Shown piece by piece: positions 32,987 through 42,829 of a stretch of DNA of 64,000 nt. Both the position numbers and the translations under genes were made by a program. Source of the DNA: CAYSFW01 sp964620675. GTDB taxonomy: Bacteria > Pseudomonadota > Gammaproteobacteria > UWMA-0217. The stretch lies in assembly GCA_964620675.1 (NCBI GenBank), contig CAZUJU010000001.1:1-64000 (forward strand). The letters run 5' to 3'. The notes under the pieces were generated by a model. That model was not told the DNA's origin. It did not search any database and saw only the letters and a list, made by a program, of their open reading frames with translations. Position 1 is the stretch's first letter. Every line of letters begins with the position of its first letter.

Positions 32987-34056
32987 CCCGCCCGGTTCCG
33001 GCGCAGCGTGCTGGACAGGGGGAAATCGTCCGGAATTGGCGGGATGATCCGCGGTTCCGGCTCCAGGCGTACCCCAAAACGCGCCTCGACGCTCGCGATG
33101 ATCCGCTGCGCGAGCCCCCAGAGTTCGGCGCCGCTCGCCGTACCGTGGTTGACCAGCACCAGCGCGTGTTGCGCCGCGACGCCGGCGTCACCGTCGCGAT
33201 AGCCTTTCCAGCCACAACGTTCGATCAACCATCCAGCCGACAGCTTGTAAGCCCCACTCGGCTGCGGGTAACCGACGAGTTCCGGCGTTTCGACCTTGAG
33301 CGCGAGGAACCGGGACGCACTCACCCAGGGATTTTTAAAAAAGCTCCCGGCGTTCCCAATCACCGCCGGGTCCGGGAGTTTCGCGCGCCGCAGGGCGCAC
33401 ACGGCATCGCTGATCCGCAGGGCGCTGAGCGGTGTCGGTCCCAGCGTGGCGAGCGCGTCGCACAGTCCAGCGTATTCGGTTCGCCAGTCGGGGGCTTTCG
33501 GTAGGCGCAGGGTCACCGCGGTGATCAACCAACGATCCGGTTCCGAGCGTTTGAAGACGCTGTCACGATAGCCGAACGCGCACTCCCCATGATCGAAACG
33601 CCGGGTGCGGCCGGTCGTCAGATCATAGGCATCGAGATGGGCGAAGCGTTCTTCGAGTTCAACCCCGTAAGCGCCAATATTCTGGATTGGCGCGGCGCCG
33701 ACGCTGCCCGGTATTAGGGAGAGATTTTCCAAACCCGCATAGCCGTGCGCGATCGTCTCGCGCACCAAGCCATGCCATGACTGCCCCGCGCCGGCCTCGA
33801 CCAGCCAATGTGTCGCCGTTTCACCCACCACCCGCCAGCCACTCCAACCGGCTTGCAGGACAACCCCCGCGAAATCTTCGCGCAACAGCACGTTGCTACC
33901 GCCGCCCAGAATCAAACGCGGTAAGGAATCGAAGCGTGGATCGTGCCGAAAGGTGTCAAGTGACTCCGGGTGCTGTAGCAAAACCCGATAGCGGGCATGG
34001 GCGGTAACGCCCAGGGTATTGAATGCGCGCAGCGAGGCGTGAGAATCGACCAGCAT
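32983..34056 (-). CDS. murB: UDP-N-acetylenolpyruvoylglucosamine reductase MurB
   Basis: FAD- and NADPH-dependent reductase making UDP-MurNAc in peptidoglycan precursor synthesis. It is a type I MurB of 357 residues: NTLGVTAHA, GGGSNVLL, LIPGSVGAAPIQNIGAYGVE (FAD domain), FGYRDSVFK, GSFFKNPWVS with the proton-donor Ser, and the C-terminal AGWLIERCGWKG. It is divergent from bioD with 55 bases between, and convergent with the small membrane protein. Confidence 0.97.
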   Translation of the reverse strand: MLVDSHASLRAFNTLGVTAHARYRVLLQHPESLDTFRHDPRFDSLPRLILGGGSNVLLREDFAGVVLQAGWSGWRVVGETATHWLVEAGAGQSWHGLVRETIAHGYAGLENLSLIPGSVGAAPIQNIGAYGVELEERFAHLDAYDLTTGRTRRFDHGECAFGYRDSVFKRSEPDRWLITAVTLRLPKAPDWRTEYAGLCDALATLGPTPLSALRISDAVCALRRAKLPDPAVIGNAGSFFKNPWVSASRFLALKVETPELVGYPQPSGAYKLSAGWLIERCGWKGYRDGDAGVAAQHALVLVNHGTASGAELWGLAQRIIASVEARFGVRLEPEPRIIPPIPDDFPLSSTLRRNRAG

Positions 34057-34111
34057 GAGTGAGCATCGTGCATGAGGGTGCGGGTATTATGCACCCAATC
34101 TTTAATCTAAC

Positions 34112-34822
34112 GTGGCGAGCGTCGCAGTGCCCCGAACAAAGCAATCGCATGGCCTTTTCATCACCGGCACCGATACGGGAGTCGGAAAGACCTACGTCGG
34201 GAGCCGGCTCGCGCGCCGATTGACCGCGCTTGGTGTGACCGTCACGCCGCGTAAGCCGGTTGAATCGGGCTGCGAGCGGCACGCCGGCTTGCTTGAACCC
34301 GCGGACGCGCGCAGCTATTGGCACGCGGTCGCCGCAAGGGTTCCGCTGGATGAGATCTGCCGCTATCGCTTGGCGACCCCCGCATCGCCCGAACGCGCCG
34401 CCGCGCTGGAGGGGATGGATTTATCGCTTACGGCCTTGGTCGCCGCCGCGACCGAAGGCGCGGAAGGCTGGCGCCTGGTCGAAGGCGCTGGCGGCTTCTA
34501 CTCCCCGATCGCGAACGGCGCGCTCAACGCCGACCTCGCGGTCGCGCTAGAGCTGCCGGTTTTGTTGGTCGTTGGCGACCGTTTGGGCTGCATCAATCAC
34601 GCGCTGCTGACACTTGAGGCGATCGCGCGACGGGGATTGCTCGTCAGCGCGGTGGTGTTGAATCCGCTCGATGAGGCCGCGTGCGCGGTGTTGGATAACG
34701 CGCAGGCGCTGTCGCAACGGTTGACTTGCCCGTTGGTCAGGTCGCGGTTTGATGCCGCGGACCCCGCATCGTCCTGGATCGATGAGTTGATCGGTTACCT
34801 GCCTATCGGCAAGACGCGGTGA
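34112..34822 (+). CDS. bioD: ATP-dependent dethiobiotin synthetase BioD
   Basis: Forms the ureido ring of dethiobiotin from DAPA, CO2 and ATP. The 236-residue protein has the P-loop GTDTGVGKT, the KPVESGCE segment, and EGAGGFYSP. The start is a GTG at 34112, with another GTG five codons later as an alternative. No other bio genes are present here. Its stop is three bases before the end of the convergent CPCC gene. Confidence 0.95.
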   Translation: MASVAVPRTKQSHGLFITGTDTGVGKTYVGSRLARRLTALGVTVTPRKPVESGCERHAGLLEPADARSYWHAVAARVPLDEICRYRLATPASPERAAALEGMDLSLTALVAAATEGAEGWRLVEGAGGFYSPIANGALNADLAVALELPVLLVVGDRLGCINHALLTLEAIARRGLLVSAVVLNPLDEAACAVLDNAQALSQRLTCPLVRSRFDAADPASSWIDELIGYLPIGKTR

Positions 34823-34825
34823 GGT

Positions 34826-35242
34826 TCAACTGCTGAGCCTGCGCCAGTAAGTCGCGCGCCAGTAATACATCACGGTTGGATCGCGTTCGGGATAGGTGTC
34901 CGCGTACTTGATTCCCCGCCGAGGTTCCTCTGGATTATCGCGCGCGGGTTCGAGCGGTCGCCAGCCGGCATCACGGCCTTCATGACCAAACGGTGACCGG
35001 GTTTCGCCCGCGTGACGCGATTCGGCCGCGCCGCACGCAGCGAAATTGCGCTGCCCTTCAAGCAAGGAAACATGATTCGCCGCACCCGCCATTAACGGAA
35101 ATCGGAGCTGCACCAGATTGTCTTCCCAGTAACAGATCGGGCACACCTGATGACTACCGGGTTCTCGTTCGAATACCAGATAACCGCAACAGGGACACGG
35201 AAAGCGGTTAATCATCCGCAGGCGTTCGCAATCGGGGGGCAT
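34826..35242 (-). CDS. CPCC cysteine-rich family protein
   Basis: A 138-residue protein with the zinc-ribbon-like CPCCGYLVFE...HQVCPICYWEDN core (about residues 16-42) that defines CPCC-domain proteins. Four cysteines are placed for one metal. Function is unknown in the family. The start at 35242 may be replaced by an ATG nine codons later. Confidence 0.8.
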   Translation of the reverse strand: MPPDCERLRMINRFPCPCCGYLVFEREPGSHQVCPICYWEDNLVQLRFPLMAGAANHVSLLEGQRNFAACGAAESRHAGETRSPFGHEGRDAGWRPLEPARDNPEEPRRGIKYADTYPERDPTVMYYWRATYWRRLSS

Positions 35243-35281
35243 GCATCAAGGAACAATCCTGCGTATGCCACCGCCATAGAC

Positions 35282-35307
35282 AAAAGGGCGACAACCGCCG
35301 CCCTTTT
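35282..35307 (-). terminator. Rho-independent terminator of the glycolytic/Calvin operon
   Basis: AAAAGGGCG (35282-35290) pairs perfectly with CGCCCTTTT (35299-35307) across eight bases, and on the minus strand the stem is followed by GTC after CCCTTTT. It lies 26 bases past the fba stop. The symmetric A/T tracts make it usable in both directions. Confidence 0.85.
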
Positions 35308-35333
35308 GAAAGTGACGCAACTTCGGCGTTGAA

Positions 35334-36398
35334 TCAGACGACCTTCGGTGTCAGTTCGCCTTTGGCATAGCGTACGGTCATCGCGTCTAGGCTCAATGCC
35401 CGAATTTTTGACGCGTTGCCAGCGGTGCCGAAAGCGATATAGCGATCCTTACAAATCTGGTTCATCCCTTTGGTGGCCGCTTGCAGGAACTTGCGCGGGT
35501 CGAACTCCTTCGGATGCTCCGCCAGGAATTTACGAATCGCGCCGGTGGAAGCCATGCGCAGATCGGTATCGATGTTGACCTTGCGCACGCCGTGCTTGAT
35601 GCCCTCGACGATTTCCTCGACCGGTACGCCGTAGGTTTCACCCATCGCGCCGCCGTAGTCGTTGATCATCTTCAGCCAATCTTGCGGCACTGACGACGAG
35701 CCATGCATCACCAAGTGGGTGTTGGGGATCCGCGCGTGAATTTGCTTGACGCGTTCGATCGCGAGAATGTCGCCGGTCGGTGGGCGCGTAAACTTGTAAG
35801 CGCCGTGCGAGGTGCCGATGGCGATGGCGAGCGCGTCGACGCCGGTCTTTTTGACGAAATCGGCCGCTTCTTCGGGATCGGTTAGCAACTGACTATGATC
35901 GAGCACGCCCTCCGCGCCGATGCCGTCCTCTTCGCCGGCCATGCCGGTTTCCAGAGAACCCAAGCAACCCAGCTCACCTTCGACCGACACGCCGCAAGCG
36001 TGGGCCATCTCGACCACCCGGCGGGTCACGTCGACGTTGTACTCGTAGCTGGTCGGCGTCTTGCCGTCTTCGCCGAGCGAGCCGTCCATCATGACGGACG
36101 AAAAACCGAGCTGAATCGAGCGTTGGCACACCGCCGGCGAGGTGCCGTGGTCCTGGTGCATGCACACCGGGATATGCGGAAATTCCTCGATCGCGGCCAG
36201 GATCAGGTGGCGGAGAAATGGCGCACCGGCGTACTTGCGTGCGCCCGCCGAGGCCTGCACGATGACCGGAGAATCCGTCTCGTCCGCCGCTTCCATGATG
36301 GCGCGCATCTGTTCGAGGTTGTTGACGTTGAACGCCGGCACACCGTAACCGTGCTCAGCGGCGTGATCCAACATTTGACGCAGTGAAATCAGAGCCAT
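35334..36398 (-). CDS. fba: Fructose-bisphosphate aldolase, class II (CbbA type)
   Basis: Zinc-dependent aldol cleavage or synthesis of fructose 1,6-bisphosphate (and sedoheptulose bisphosphate in the Calvin cycle). The 354-residue protein has the metal and substrate motifs CMHQDHGTS, DGSLGEDGKTPTSYEYN, GTSHGAYKF and LVMHGSSSVP. It is the class IIB-like form common in autotrophs. The ATG has AAGGAG upstream. Last gene of the tkt-gap-pgk-pyk-fba cluster. Confidence 0.95.
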   Translation of the reverse strand: MALISLRQMLDHAAEHGYGVPAFNVNNLEQMRAIMEAADETDSPVIVQASAGARKYAGAPFLRHLILAAIEEFPHIPVCMHQDHGTSPAVCQRSIQLGFSSVMMDGSLGEDGKTPTSYEYNVDVTRRVVEMAHACGVSVEGELGCLGSLETGMAGEEDGIGAEGVLDHSQLLTDPEEAADFVKKTGVDALAIAIGTSHGAYKFTRPPTGDILAIERVKQIHARIPNTHLVMHGSSSVPQDWLKMINDYGGAMGETYGVPVEEIVEGIKHGVRKVNIDTDLRMASTGAIRKFLAEHPKEFDPRKFLQAATKGMNQICKDRYIAFGTAGNASKIRALSLDAMTVRYAKGELTPKVV

Positions 36399-36566
36399 AT
36401 CGGGTCTCCTTATGAATTTAAGCAGTTTGAGGAATCGTACCCCACTGCACCCGGGGCACAGTGGTGGGATTCGAGCGACGGCCGCGGGCGTGACGCGTGG
36501 CCGGGAAGCCGCAGGGATGTTACACCCGCAATTCTTTCGGGTTCAGCTATTCGACGAAAAAACATG

Positions 36567-38072
36567 TCAATCCGGCGACGGGAGGTCGCCGACCTTAACG
36601 ATCTTCAGTGCGTTGGTGTGGCCACCAATGCCCATCAGATCGCCTTTGGCGATTGCCACGAAATCGCCATTCTCTACCACGCCATGACGTTCAAGAATTT
36701 CAACCGCCGCCTTGTTAGCCTTGGCATGGGAATCGAAATCCGCGGTTGGGTAATGCACCGGATAGACGCCGCGATAGAGCTTGACCTTACGGCGGGTCTT
36801 TTCGTGCTGGGTCATCGCATAGATCGGGATACCGGAGCTGATCCGCGACATCCACCGCGGGGTCGAACCGGATTCGGTCATCGCCGCGATCGCCTTGACG
36901 TCGAAGTGATTCGCGACGTACATAGCCGCCATCGCGATCGCCTCGTCGACCTCATCAAAGCGCGTATTGATTCGATGGTCGGAACGCCGCACTGCGCGCT
37001 GTTTCTCGGCCTCGATGCAAATTTCGCTCATCGCCTGCACCACTTTCACCGGATACGCGCCGACCGCGGTTTCTCCCGAGAGCATCACCGCATCGGTGCC
37101 GTCGAGCACCGCATTGGCGACATCGAAGACTTCGGCCCGGGTCGGGATCGGGTTCTTGATCATCGTCTCCATCATCTGGGTCGCCGTGATCGAGATGATG
37201 TTCAGCCGCCGCGACAAGCGGATCAGATTCTTTTGCACGTCGGGGAGTTTAGCATCGCCGATCTCGACCCCCAGATCACCCCGCGCGATCATGATCGCGT
37301 CGGAGACCTGCATGATCGCCTCGATCGACTCCAGCGCCTCGGCGCGTTCGATCTTTGCAATGATCCCGCAATCGCCTCCGGCCTCGCGCAACAATCGGCG
37401 CGCGAGCTGGATATCGTCGGCATCGCGCGGGAACGAGACCGCCAGGTAGTCAACCCCGATTTCGACCGCCAGCTTGATGTCGGCGATATCCTTTTCCGTC
37501 AACGCGGCCGCCGACAGGCCACCGCCCAAGCGGTTGATGCCCTTGCTATTCGAGAGCACACCACCGGTAGTGACGACGGTGTGGACCTCCTGACCCTGAA
37601 CCGACTCGACCCGCAGCACGATACGGCCGTCGTCCAGCACCAGCACATCGTCGGGGCGGACCTCTTGCGGCAGAATCTTATAGGTGATGCCGACGCGCTC
37701 GCGGGTACCCAAATTCCTGTCGAGCGCCGCATCGAGAATGAACGGATCGCCTTCGAGCAGGGTCACCGCACCGTCGATAAAGCGGTCGGTACGGATCTTT
37801 GGCCCCTGTAGGTCTCCGAGCACCGCAACATCGCAGCCGGTTTCCTTACCCGCCGCGCGGATCATCGCCATGCGCCGGGTATGCTCTTCCGGCAATCCGT
37901 GCGAAAAGTTAATTCGGAACACATCCACACCGGCCGCGATCAGACCGCAGACGCCCCCCAGCGTGTCCGTCGCAGGACCGATCGTCGCGATGATCTTGGT
38001 CCGCCGGAGTTGGCGCCGACCCTTGTAACACTTGGGATCAGCCAGATGCGACTCGATGCAGATGTCTTCCAT
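36567..38072 (-). CDS. pyk: Pyruvate kinase
   Basis: Converts PEP and ADP to pyruvate and ATP. The 501-residue enzyme has RRTKIIATIGPATD (preceded by about 23 extra residues MEDICIESHLADPKCYKGRR), FRINFSHG, MIARGDLGVEIG, and MMETMIKNPIPTRAEV; the C-terminal allosteric domain is present. No later in-frame start exists before the conserved core, so the extension is probably real. It begins 6 bases after pgk. A CCACTG/CAGTGG hairpin lies downstream in the 168-base gap before fba. Confidence 0.96.
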   Translation of the reverse strand: MEDICIESHLADPKCYKGRRQLRRTKIIATIGPATDTLGGVCGLIAAGVDVFRINFSHGLPEEHTRRMAMIRAAGKETGCDVAVLGDLQGPKIRTDRFIDGAVTLLEGDPFILDAALDRNLGTRERVGITYKILPQEVRPDDVLVLDDGRIVLRVESVQGQEVHTVVTTGGVLSNSKGINRLGGGLSAAALTEKDIADIKLAVEIGVDYLAVSFPRDADDIQLARRLLREAGGDCGIIAKIERAEALESIEAIMQVSDAIMIARGDLGVEIGDAKLPDVQKNLIRLSRRLNIISITATQMMETMIKNPIPTRAEVFDVANAVLDGTDAVMLSGETAVGAYPVKVVQAMSEICIEAEKQRAVRRSDHRINTRFDEVDEAIAMAAMYVANHFDVKAIAAMTESGSTPRWMSRISSGIPIYAMTQHEKTRRKVKLYRGVYPVHYPTADFDSHAKANKAAVEILERHGVVENGDFVAIAKGDLMGIGGHTNALKIVKVGDLPSPD

Positions 38073-38078
38073 TGCGGT

Positions 38079-39257
38079 TTACCGGGCGCGCTCTTCGAGC
38101 ATCGCAACTGCGGGTAGCTTCTTGCCCTCGAGGAATTCGAGAAACGCGCCACCGCCGGTCGAAATGTAGGAGACCTTGTCCTCGATCTTGTACTTATCGA
38201 CTGCGGCCAAGGTGTCGCCGCCGCCGGCGATCGAGAACGCATCGCTCTCAGCAATCGCCAGCGACAAGGCCTGGGTGCCTGCGCCAAACTGGTCGAACTC
38301 GAATACCCCGACCGGACCATTCCAGACGATCGTCTTGGCGCTTTTCAGGATTTCCGCCAGGGTTTTCGAGGTCTCGGGACCGATGTCGAAAATCATGTCA
38401 TCGTCGGTGACCTCGGCAACGCCCTTAAGGGTTGCCGCTGCCGTAGCAGAGAACTCCTTGCCACACACCACGTCGGTCGGGACCGGAATCGATCCGCCGC
38501 GCGCGCTCGCTTCCGCCACCAGCTTGTGGCAGGTCTCGATCAGGTCGGCCTCGTACAGCGACTTGCCGACATTGTGGCCGGCCGCGGCGATAAACGTGTT
38601 GGCGATGCCACCCCCGACGATCAGCTGATCGACCACTTTCGAAAGCGACTCAAGTACGGTGAGCTTGGTCGAGACCTTTGACCCTCCCACGATTGCAACC
38701 AGTGGCCGCGCGGGATTTTCAAGCGCCTTGCCCAGCGCATCGAGTTCGCCGGCGAGCAACGGACCGGCGCAAGCAATCGGCGCGAACATTCCGGCGCCGT
38801 GGGTCGAGGCTTCGGCGCGGTGCGCGGTGCCAAAGGCATCCATCACATAGATGTCGCAGAGCGCGCCGTAGCGCTTGGCGAGATCTTCGGCGTTCTTCTT
38901 TTCACCCTTGTTGAAACGAACGTTTTCAAACAGCACCACCTCGCCGGCGGCGATCTCGAAGTCGCCGGCGAGATAATCGCGCAGCAAACGCACCGGCTTG
39001 CCGAGCAACCCGGACAGGTGATCGGCAACCGGTTGCATCGAATTCTCGGCGGAGAACTCGCCTTCGGTCGGGCGTCCGAGATGCGACATCAACATCACCT
39101 TGGCGCCCGCCGTCAGCGCGTGCTCTATGGTCGGCAGCGACGCGCGAATACGAGCATCGGAGGTCACTTTGCCTTCCTTGACAGGCACGTTGAGATCTTC
39201 GCGAATCAGCACACGCTTGCCGGCGAGATCGAGGTCAGTCATTCGTTTGAAGGCCAT
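38079..39257 (-). CDS. pgk: Phosphoglycerate kinase
   Basis: Reversible transfer of phosphate between 1,3-bisphosphoglycerate and ADP. The 392-residue monomer has KRVLIREDLNVP, LMSHLGRP, ENVRFNKGEKKN and VGGSKVSTKL, with the nucleotide-site GGGDTLAAV near the end. GGAGG lies about 9 bases before the ATG. Confidence 0.98.
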   Translation of the reverse strand: MAFKRMTDLDLAGKRVLIREDLNVPVKEGKVTSDARIRASLPTIEHALTAGAKVMLMSHLGRPTEGEFSAENSMQPVADHLSGLLGKPVRLLRDYLAGDFEIAAGEVVLFENVRFNKGEKKNAEDLAKRYGALCDIYVMDAFGTAHRAEASTHGAGMFAPIACAGPLLAGELDALGKALENPARPLVAIVGGSKVSTKLTVLESLSKVVDQLIVGGGIANTFIAAAGHNVGKSLYEADLIETCHKLVAEASARGGSIPVPTDVVCGKEFSATAAATLKGVAEVTDDDMIFDIGPETSKTLAEILKSAKTIVWNGPVGVFEFDQFGAGTQALSLAIAESDAFSIAGGGDTLAAVDKYKIEDKVSYISTGGGAFLEFLEGKKLPAVAMLEERAR

Positions 39258-39402
39258 GGTTTGATCCTCCGCTGTAAGTCGATAGGGAAAATGGTTGGGT
39301 AACGCGGCGCGTTAGCGAACCACTCTCGCGTAAGAGACGGCGAGTCGCCGACCGCAAGCAGCAGTTTTAGCTGCCAATTGCCGCCGGCGACCGCCTAATG
39401 GA

Positions 39403-40401
39403 TCAAGCGACGTGCTGCACCATACGCAGCATGTTACAGGTGTAGCCGTACTCGTTGTCGTACCAGGCCACGACCTTGACGAAGGTCGGATCGAGCGCAA
39501 TGCCAGCTTCGGCGTCGAAAATCGACGGCGTACCGCGTCCACGGAAGTCGGTGGAAACCACCTTCTCCTCGGTGTAGGCAAGCACACCGGCCATATCACC
39601 GGATTCCGAAGCCGCTTTCATGGCCGCGCAGATGTCGGCGTAGCTCGCGTCCTTGCTCAGCTCAACCGTGAGGTCAACGACGGAAACGTCGGAGGTTGGA
39701 ACGCGGAAGGCCATGCCGGTCAACTTGCCATTGAGTTCGGGCAACACCTTGCCGACTGCCTTGGCAGCGCCGGTCGAGGACGGAATGATGTTTTCCAGGA
39801 TACCGCGACCACCGCGCCAGTCCTTGCTTGACGGACCATCGACTGTTTTTTGAGTCGCGGTCGCGGCATGGACGGTCGTCATCAAACCGCGCTTGATGCC
39901 CCAGTTGTCATGCAGCACTTTTGCGACCGGGGCGAGGCAGTTGGTGGTGCACGAGGCCGCCGAGATGATCGCCTGTCCGGCGTAGGTGTTGTGGTTGACA
40001 CCGTATACGAACATCGGGGTGCTGTCTTTCGACGGAGCGCTCTGAACCACCTTTTTGGCGCCGGCGTCGATGTGCTTCTGGCAGGTTTCTTCGGTCAGGA
40101 AGAACCCGGTGCACTCAATCACCAGATCCGCGCCGATGTCGCCCCACTTGAGGTTCGACGGATCACGCTCGGCGGTCAGGCGGATGTTCTTGCCATTCAC
40201 GATCATGGTGTTGCCGTCGACCGCAATGCTGCCGGGGAAATTACCATGCACCGAGTCGTACTTGAGCATGTAGGCAAGGTAGGCGGGATCAAGCAGGTCG
40301 TTGATGCCGACGACCTCGATGTCCGGGAAATCTTTCGCGATCGCGCGAAACGCCATCCGGCCGATACGACCGAAACCATTGATACCCACTTTAATCGTCA
40401 T
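39403..40401 (-). CDS. gap: Glyceraldehyde-3-phosphate dehydrogenase, type I
   Basis: A 332-residue tetrameric enzyme interconverting GAP and 1,3-bisphosphoglycerate. The Rossmann start KVGINGFGRIGR, the cofactor loop INDLLD, and the catalytic-cysteine motif SAASCTTNCLAP are clear; the C-terminal WYDNEYGYTCNM is intact. AGGAG lies 8 bases upstream of the ATG. The 145-base gap to pgk holds no gene. Confidence 0.98.
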   Translation of the reverse strand: MTIKVGINGFGRIGRMAFRAIAKDFPDIEVVGINDLLDPAYLAYMLKYDSVHGNFPGSIAVDGNTMIVNGKNIRLTAERDPSNLKWGDIGADLVIECTGFFLTEETCQKHIDAGAKKVVQSAPSKDSTPMFVYGVNHNTYAGQAIISAASCTTNCLAPVAKVLHDNWGIKRGLMTTVHAATATQKTVDGPSSKDWRGGRGILENIIPSSTGAAKAVGKVLPELNGKLTGMAFRVPTSDVSVVDLTVELSKDASYADICAAMKAASESGDMAGVLAYTEEKVVSTDFRGRGTPSIFDAEAGIALDPTFVKVVAWYDNEYGYTCNMLRMVQHVA

Positions 40402-40452
40402 GTTTAGCTCCTAAATGATCTACAGAGTTTGGATCTCGCTTGGCCTTCGACG

Positions 40453-42441
40453 TTAGAGAACGCCGGCGATGGCCTTTTGCACGTTCTCGACGGTGAAGCC
40501 GAAATGCTTGAACAACGCGCCCGCCGGGGCCGACTCGCCAAAAGTATCGATACCGACGACCGCGCCATCGAGCCCGACATACTTACGCCAGTACCCGGTG
40601 ACACCCGCTTCGACCGCAACCCGCGCCTTGATCGACTTCGGCAGCACCGATTCACGGTAAGCCTCGTCCTGCGCGTCGAACACCTCGGCGGAGGGCATGG
40701 AAACTACGCGAATCTTCTTATCGGCCATGCCTTCAGCGGCCTTGACCGCAAGCTCGACCTCGGAACCGGTCGCGATCACGATCGCATCCGGGGTCCCAGC
40801 GCAATCACGCAGCACATAACCGCCGCGCGCGATCGCCGCCACTTGCTCCGCCGAACGCGGCATGTGCGCGAGGTTCTGCCGCGAGAAGATCAATGCGCTC
40901 GGGCCATTGCGCTTTTCGATCGCGGCCTTCCACGCTACCGCGGACTCAACCGCGTCACACGGGCGCCACAGCGACATGCGTGGAATCATCCGCAAGGTCG
41001 CCACCTGCTCGACTGGCTGGTGAGTCGGGCCGTCTTCACCGAGACCGATCGAATCGTGGGTATAGACCAGGATGTTCTGCACCTTCATCAGTGCCGCCAT
41101 CCGCACCGCATTGCGGGCGTACTCGGAAAACATCAGGAAGGTGCCGCCATACGGAATGAACCCGCCATGCAGAGTAATGCCGTTCATGATCGCGGTCATG
41201 CCGAACTCACGCACGCCGTAGTAGACGTAGTTGCCGTCCGAAACCGTATCGGACAACGGCACCGAACCCTTCCACATCGTTAGGTTGGAACCCGCGAGGT
41301 CGGCCGAACCGCCCAGCAACTCCGGCAATGCCGGCGCAAACGCGCCGATCGCGTTTTGCGACGCCTTGCGCGAGGCGATGGTCTCGCCCTTTTCCTGCAA
41401 CGCAGCAATATACGCGTCCGACTGCTCAGCCCAGTTGGCGGGCAACTGGCCGGCGATACGGCGCTCGAACTCGGCGGCGAGCTCCGGGTAGGCTGCTTTG
41501 TACGCCGTGAATTTCTCGGTCCAGTGCGCTTCGGTCGCGGCACCTTTCTCCTTCGCGTCCCACCCGGCGTAGACCGCGTCCGGGATCACGAAAGGCTCGT
41601 GCGACCAGCCGAGATTTTCACGCGTGGCCTTGATTTCGTCCTCGCCGAGCGGCGCGCCGTGGCAGTCGTGGCTGCCGCAAAGATTCGGTGCGCCGTAACC
41701 GATGACCGTCTTGCAACAAATCAATGACGGCTTGTCGTTGACCGAGCGGGCTTCCTGAACCGCCTTTTTGATCGACTCGCCATTGTGCCCGTCGACGTCA
41801 CGCACGACGTGCCAGCCGTAGGCCTCGAAGCGCTTAGGCGTGTCGTCGGTAAACCAGCCGTGAACATGTCCATCGATCGAAATGCCGTTGTCGTCCCAGA
41901 ATGCGACCAACTTGCCCAGCTTAAGCGTGCCGGCGAGTGAACAGGCCTCGTGGGAAATACCCTCCATCAAGCAACCGTCGCCGAGGAACACGTAGGTGTA
42001 GTGGTCGACGATGTGGTGGCCGTCGCGGTTGAAGGTGCCGGCGAGGACTTTTTCGGCGATCGCCATGCCAACCCCGTTCGTAATCCCCTGACCCAACGGC
42101 CCGGTAGTGGTCTCGACCCCGGGGGTATAACCGTATTCGGGGTGACCGGGAGTTTTCGAATGCAGCTGGCGGAAGTTCTTAAGCTCCTCAATCGGGAGGT
42201 CATATCCGGTCAAATGCAGCAGCGCGTAGGGCAGCATTGATCCGTGACCGTTCGACATGATGAAGCGGTCCCGATCGGCCCACTTGGGGTTGGTCGGGTT
42301 GTGCTTCATGAAATCGTTCCACAACACCTCGGCGATATCGGCCATGCCCATCGGGGCGCCGGGGTGACCGGACTTGGCTTTTTGAACGGAATCCATCGCC
42401 AGCGCGCGGATCGCGTTGGCTAATTCTCTACGAGCAGGCAT
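40453..42441 (-). CDS. tkt: Transketolase
   Basis: Thiamine-diphosphate enzyme of the pentose-phosphate/Calvin pathways, 662 residues. It has AKSGHPGAPMGMADI, the TPP motif GDGCLMEGISHEACSLAG, and the C-terminal pyrimidine-binding domain (YTHDSIGLGEDGPTHQPVEQ). The ATG at 42439-42441 has GGGAG upstream and the family start PARRELANAIRALAMD; an in-frame extension to 42492 is not supported. First gene of the cluster. Confidence 0.97.
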   Translation of the reverse strand: MPARRELANAIRALAMDSVQKAKSGHPGAPMGMADIAEVLWNDFMKHNPTNPKWADRDRFIMSNGHGSMLPYALLHLTGYDLPIEELKNFRQLHSKTPGHPEYGYTPGVETTTGPLGQGITNGVGMAIAEKVLAGTFNRDGHHIVDHYTYVFLGDGCLMEGISHEACSLAGTLKLGKLVAFWDDNGISIDGHVHGWFTDDTPKRFEAYGWHVVRDVDGHNGESIKKAVQEARSVNDKPSLICCKTVIGYGAPNLCGSHDCHGAPLGEDEIKATRENLGWSHEPFVIPDAVYAGWDAKEKGAATEAHWTEKFTAYKAAYPELAAEFERRIAGQLPANWAEQSDAYIAALQEKGETIASRKASQNAIGAFAPALPELLGGSADLAGSNLTMWKGSVPLSDTVSDGNYVYYGVREFGMTAIMNGITLHGGFIPYGGTFLMFSEYARNAVRMAALMKVQNILVYTHDSIGLGEDGPTHQPVEQVATLRMIPRMSLWRPCDAVESAVAWKAAIEKRNGPSALIFSRQNLAHMPRSAEQVAAIARGGYVLRDCAGTPDAIVIATGSEVELAVKAAEGMADKKIRVVSMPSAEVFDAQDEAYRESVLPKSIKARVAVEAGVTGYWRKYVGLDGAVVGIDTFGESAPAGALFKHFGFTVENVQKAIAGVL

Positions 42442-42829
42442 CGGCAATACTCCCACAAAGATTGCAAAAAACTGATCCCCTCCGCGTCGCACCGAATCGT
42501 TTGTTCGGGGTGACGGCTGGGCGCCGGCGCGGCGACCGGCGCATGACCACCCTCGAATTTTTAGGGGTGCGAGTGACGCTCACGCCGTGAGCGAGCGCGC
42601 TATTTTCCAGAAGTCAAGCAGCTTCAGCAAGCGAAAAAAGCAATCGCAGGCAAACAAGCACGGTTACTGCACCGCACAAAAACAAACACATAGCGCGTGC
42701 CGGATACGGTCAGTACTACGCGCTTCGTGACCTGCTTCACGTTTGAGCACGGCGGATTACTGCTTTTCATGCAGTGATTCGCTAAACTTCCGGCCCGAAT
42801 TTCATTGGACTTACTGCGAGCGATACGCC
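42442..42829. promoter_or_regulatory. Divergent promoter region tkt / metK, 388 bp
   Basis: No gene is supported. A CGCTCAC-gcc-GTGAGCG hairpin lies at 42577-42593. Close to metK, GCTAAACTT (about 42780-42788) looks like a -10 region. I did not recognise a SAM riboswitch or a CbbR-type operator with certainty, though the length leaves room for regulation of the carbon cluster. Confidence 0.45.

Noticed and set aside
36564..37811. Long plus-strand open frame (about 415 codons) across pyk
   Set aside because: It lies wholly opposite pyruvate kinase, is rich in His/Arg/Asp as expected for an antisense frame, and matches nothing.
42577..42593. Hairpin in the tkt/metK gap as a SAM riboswitch
   Set aside because: Only a single short stem is present; none of the conserved SAM aptamer boxes could be found.
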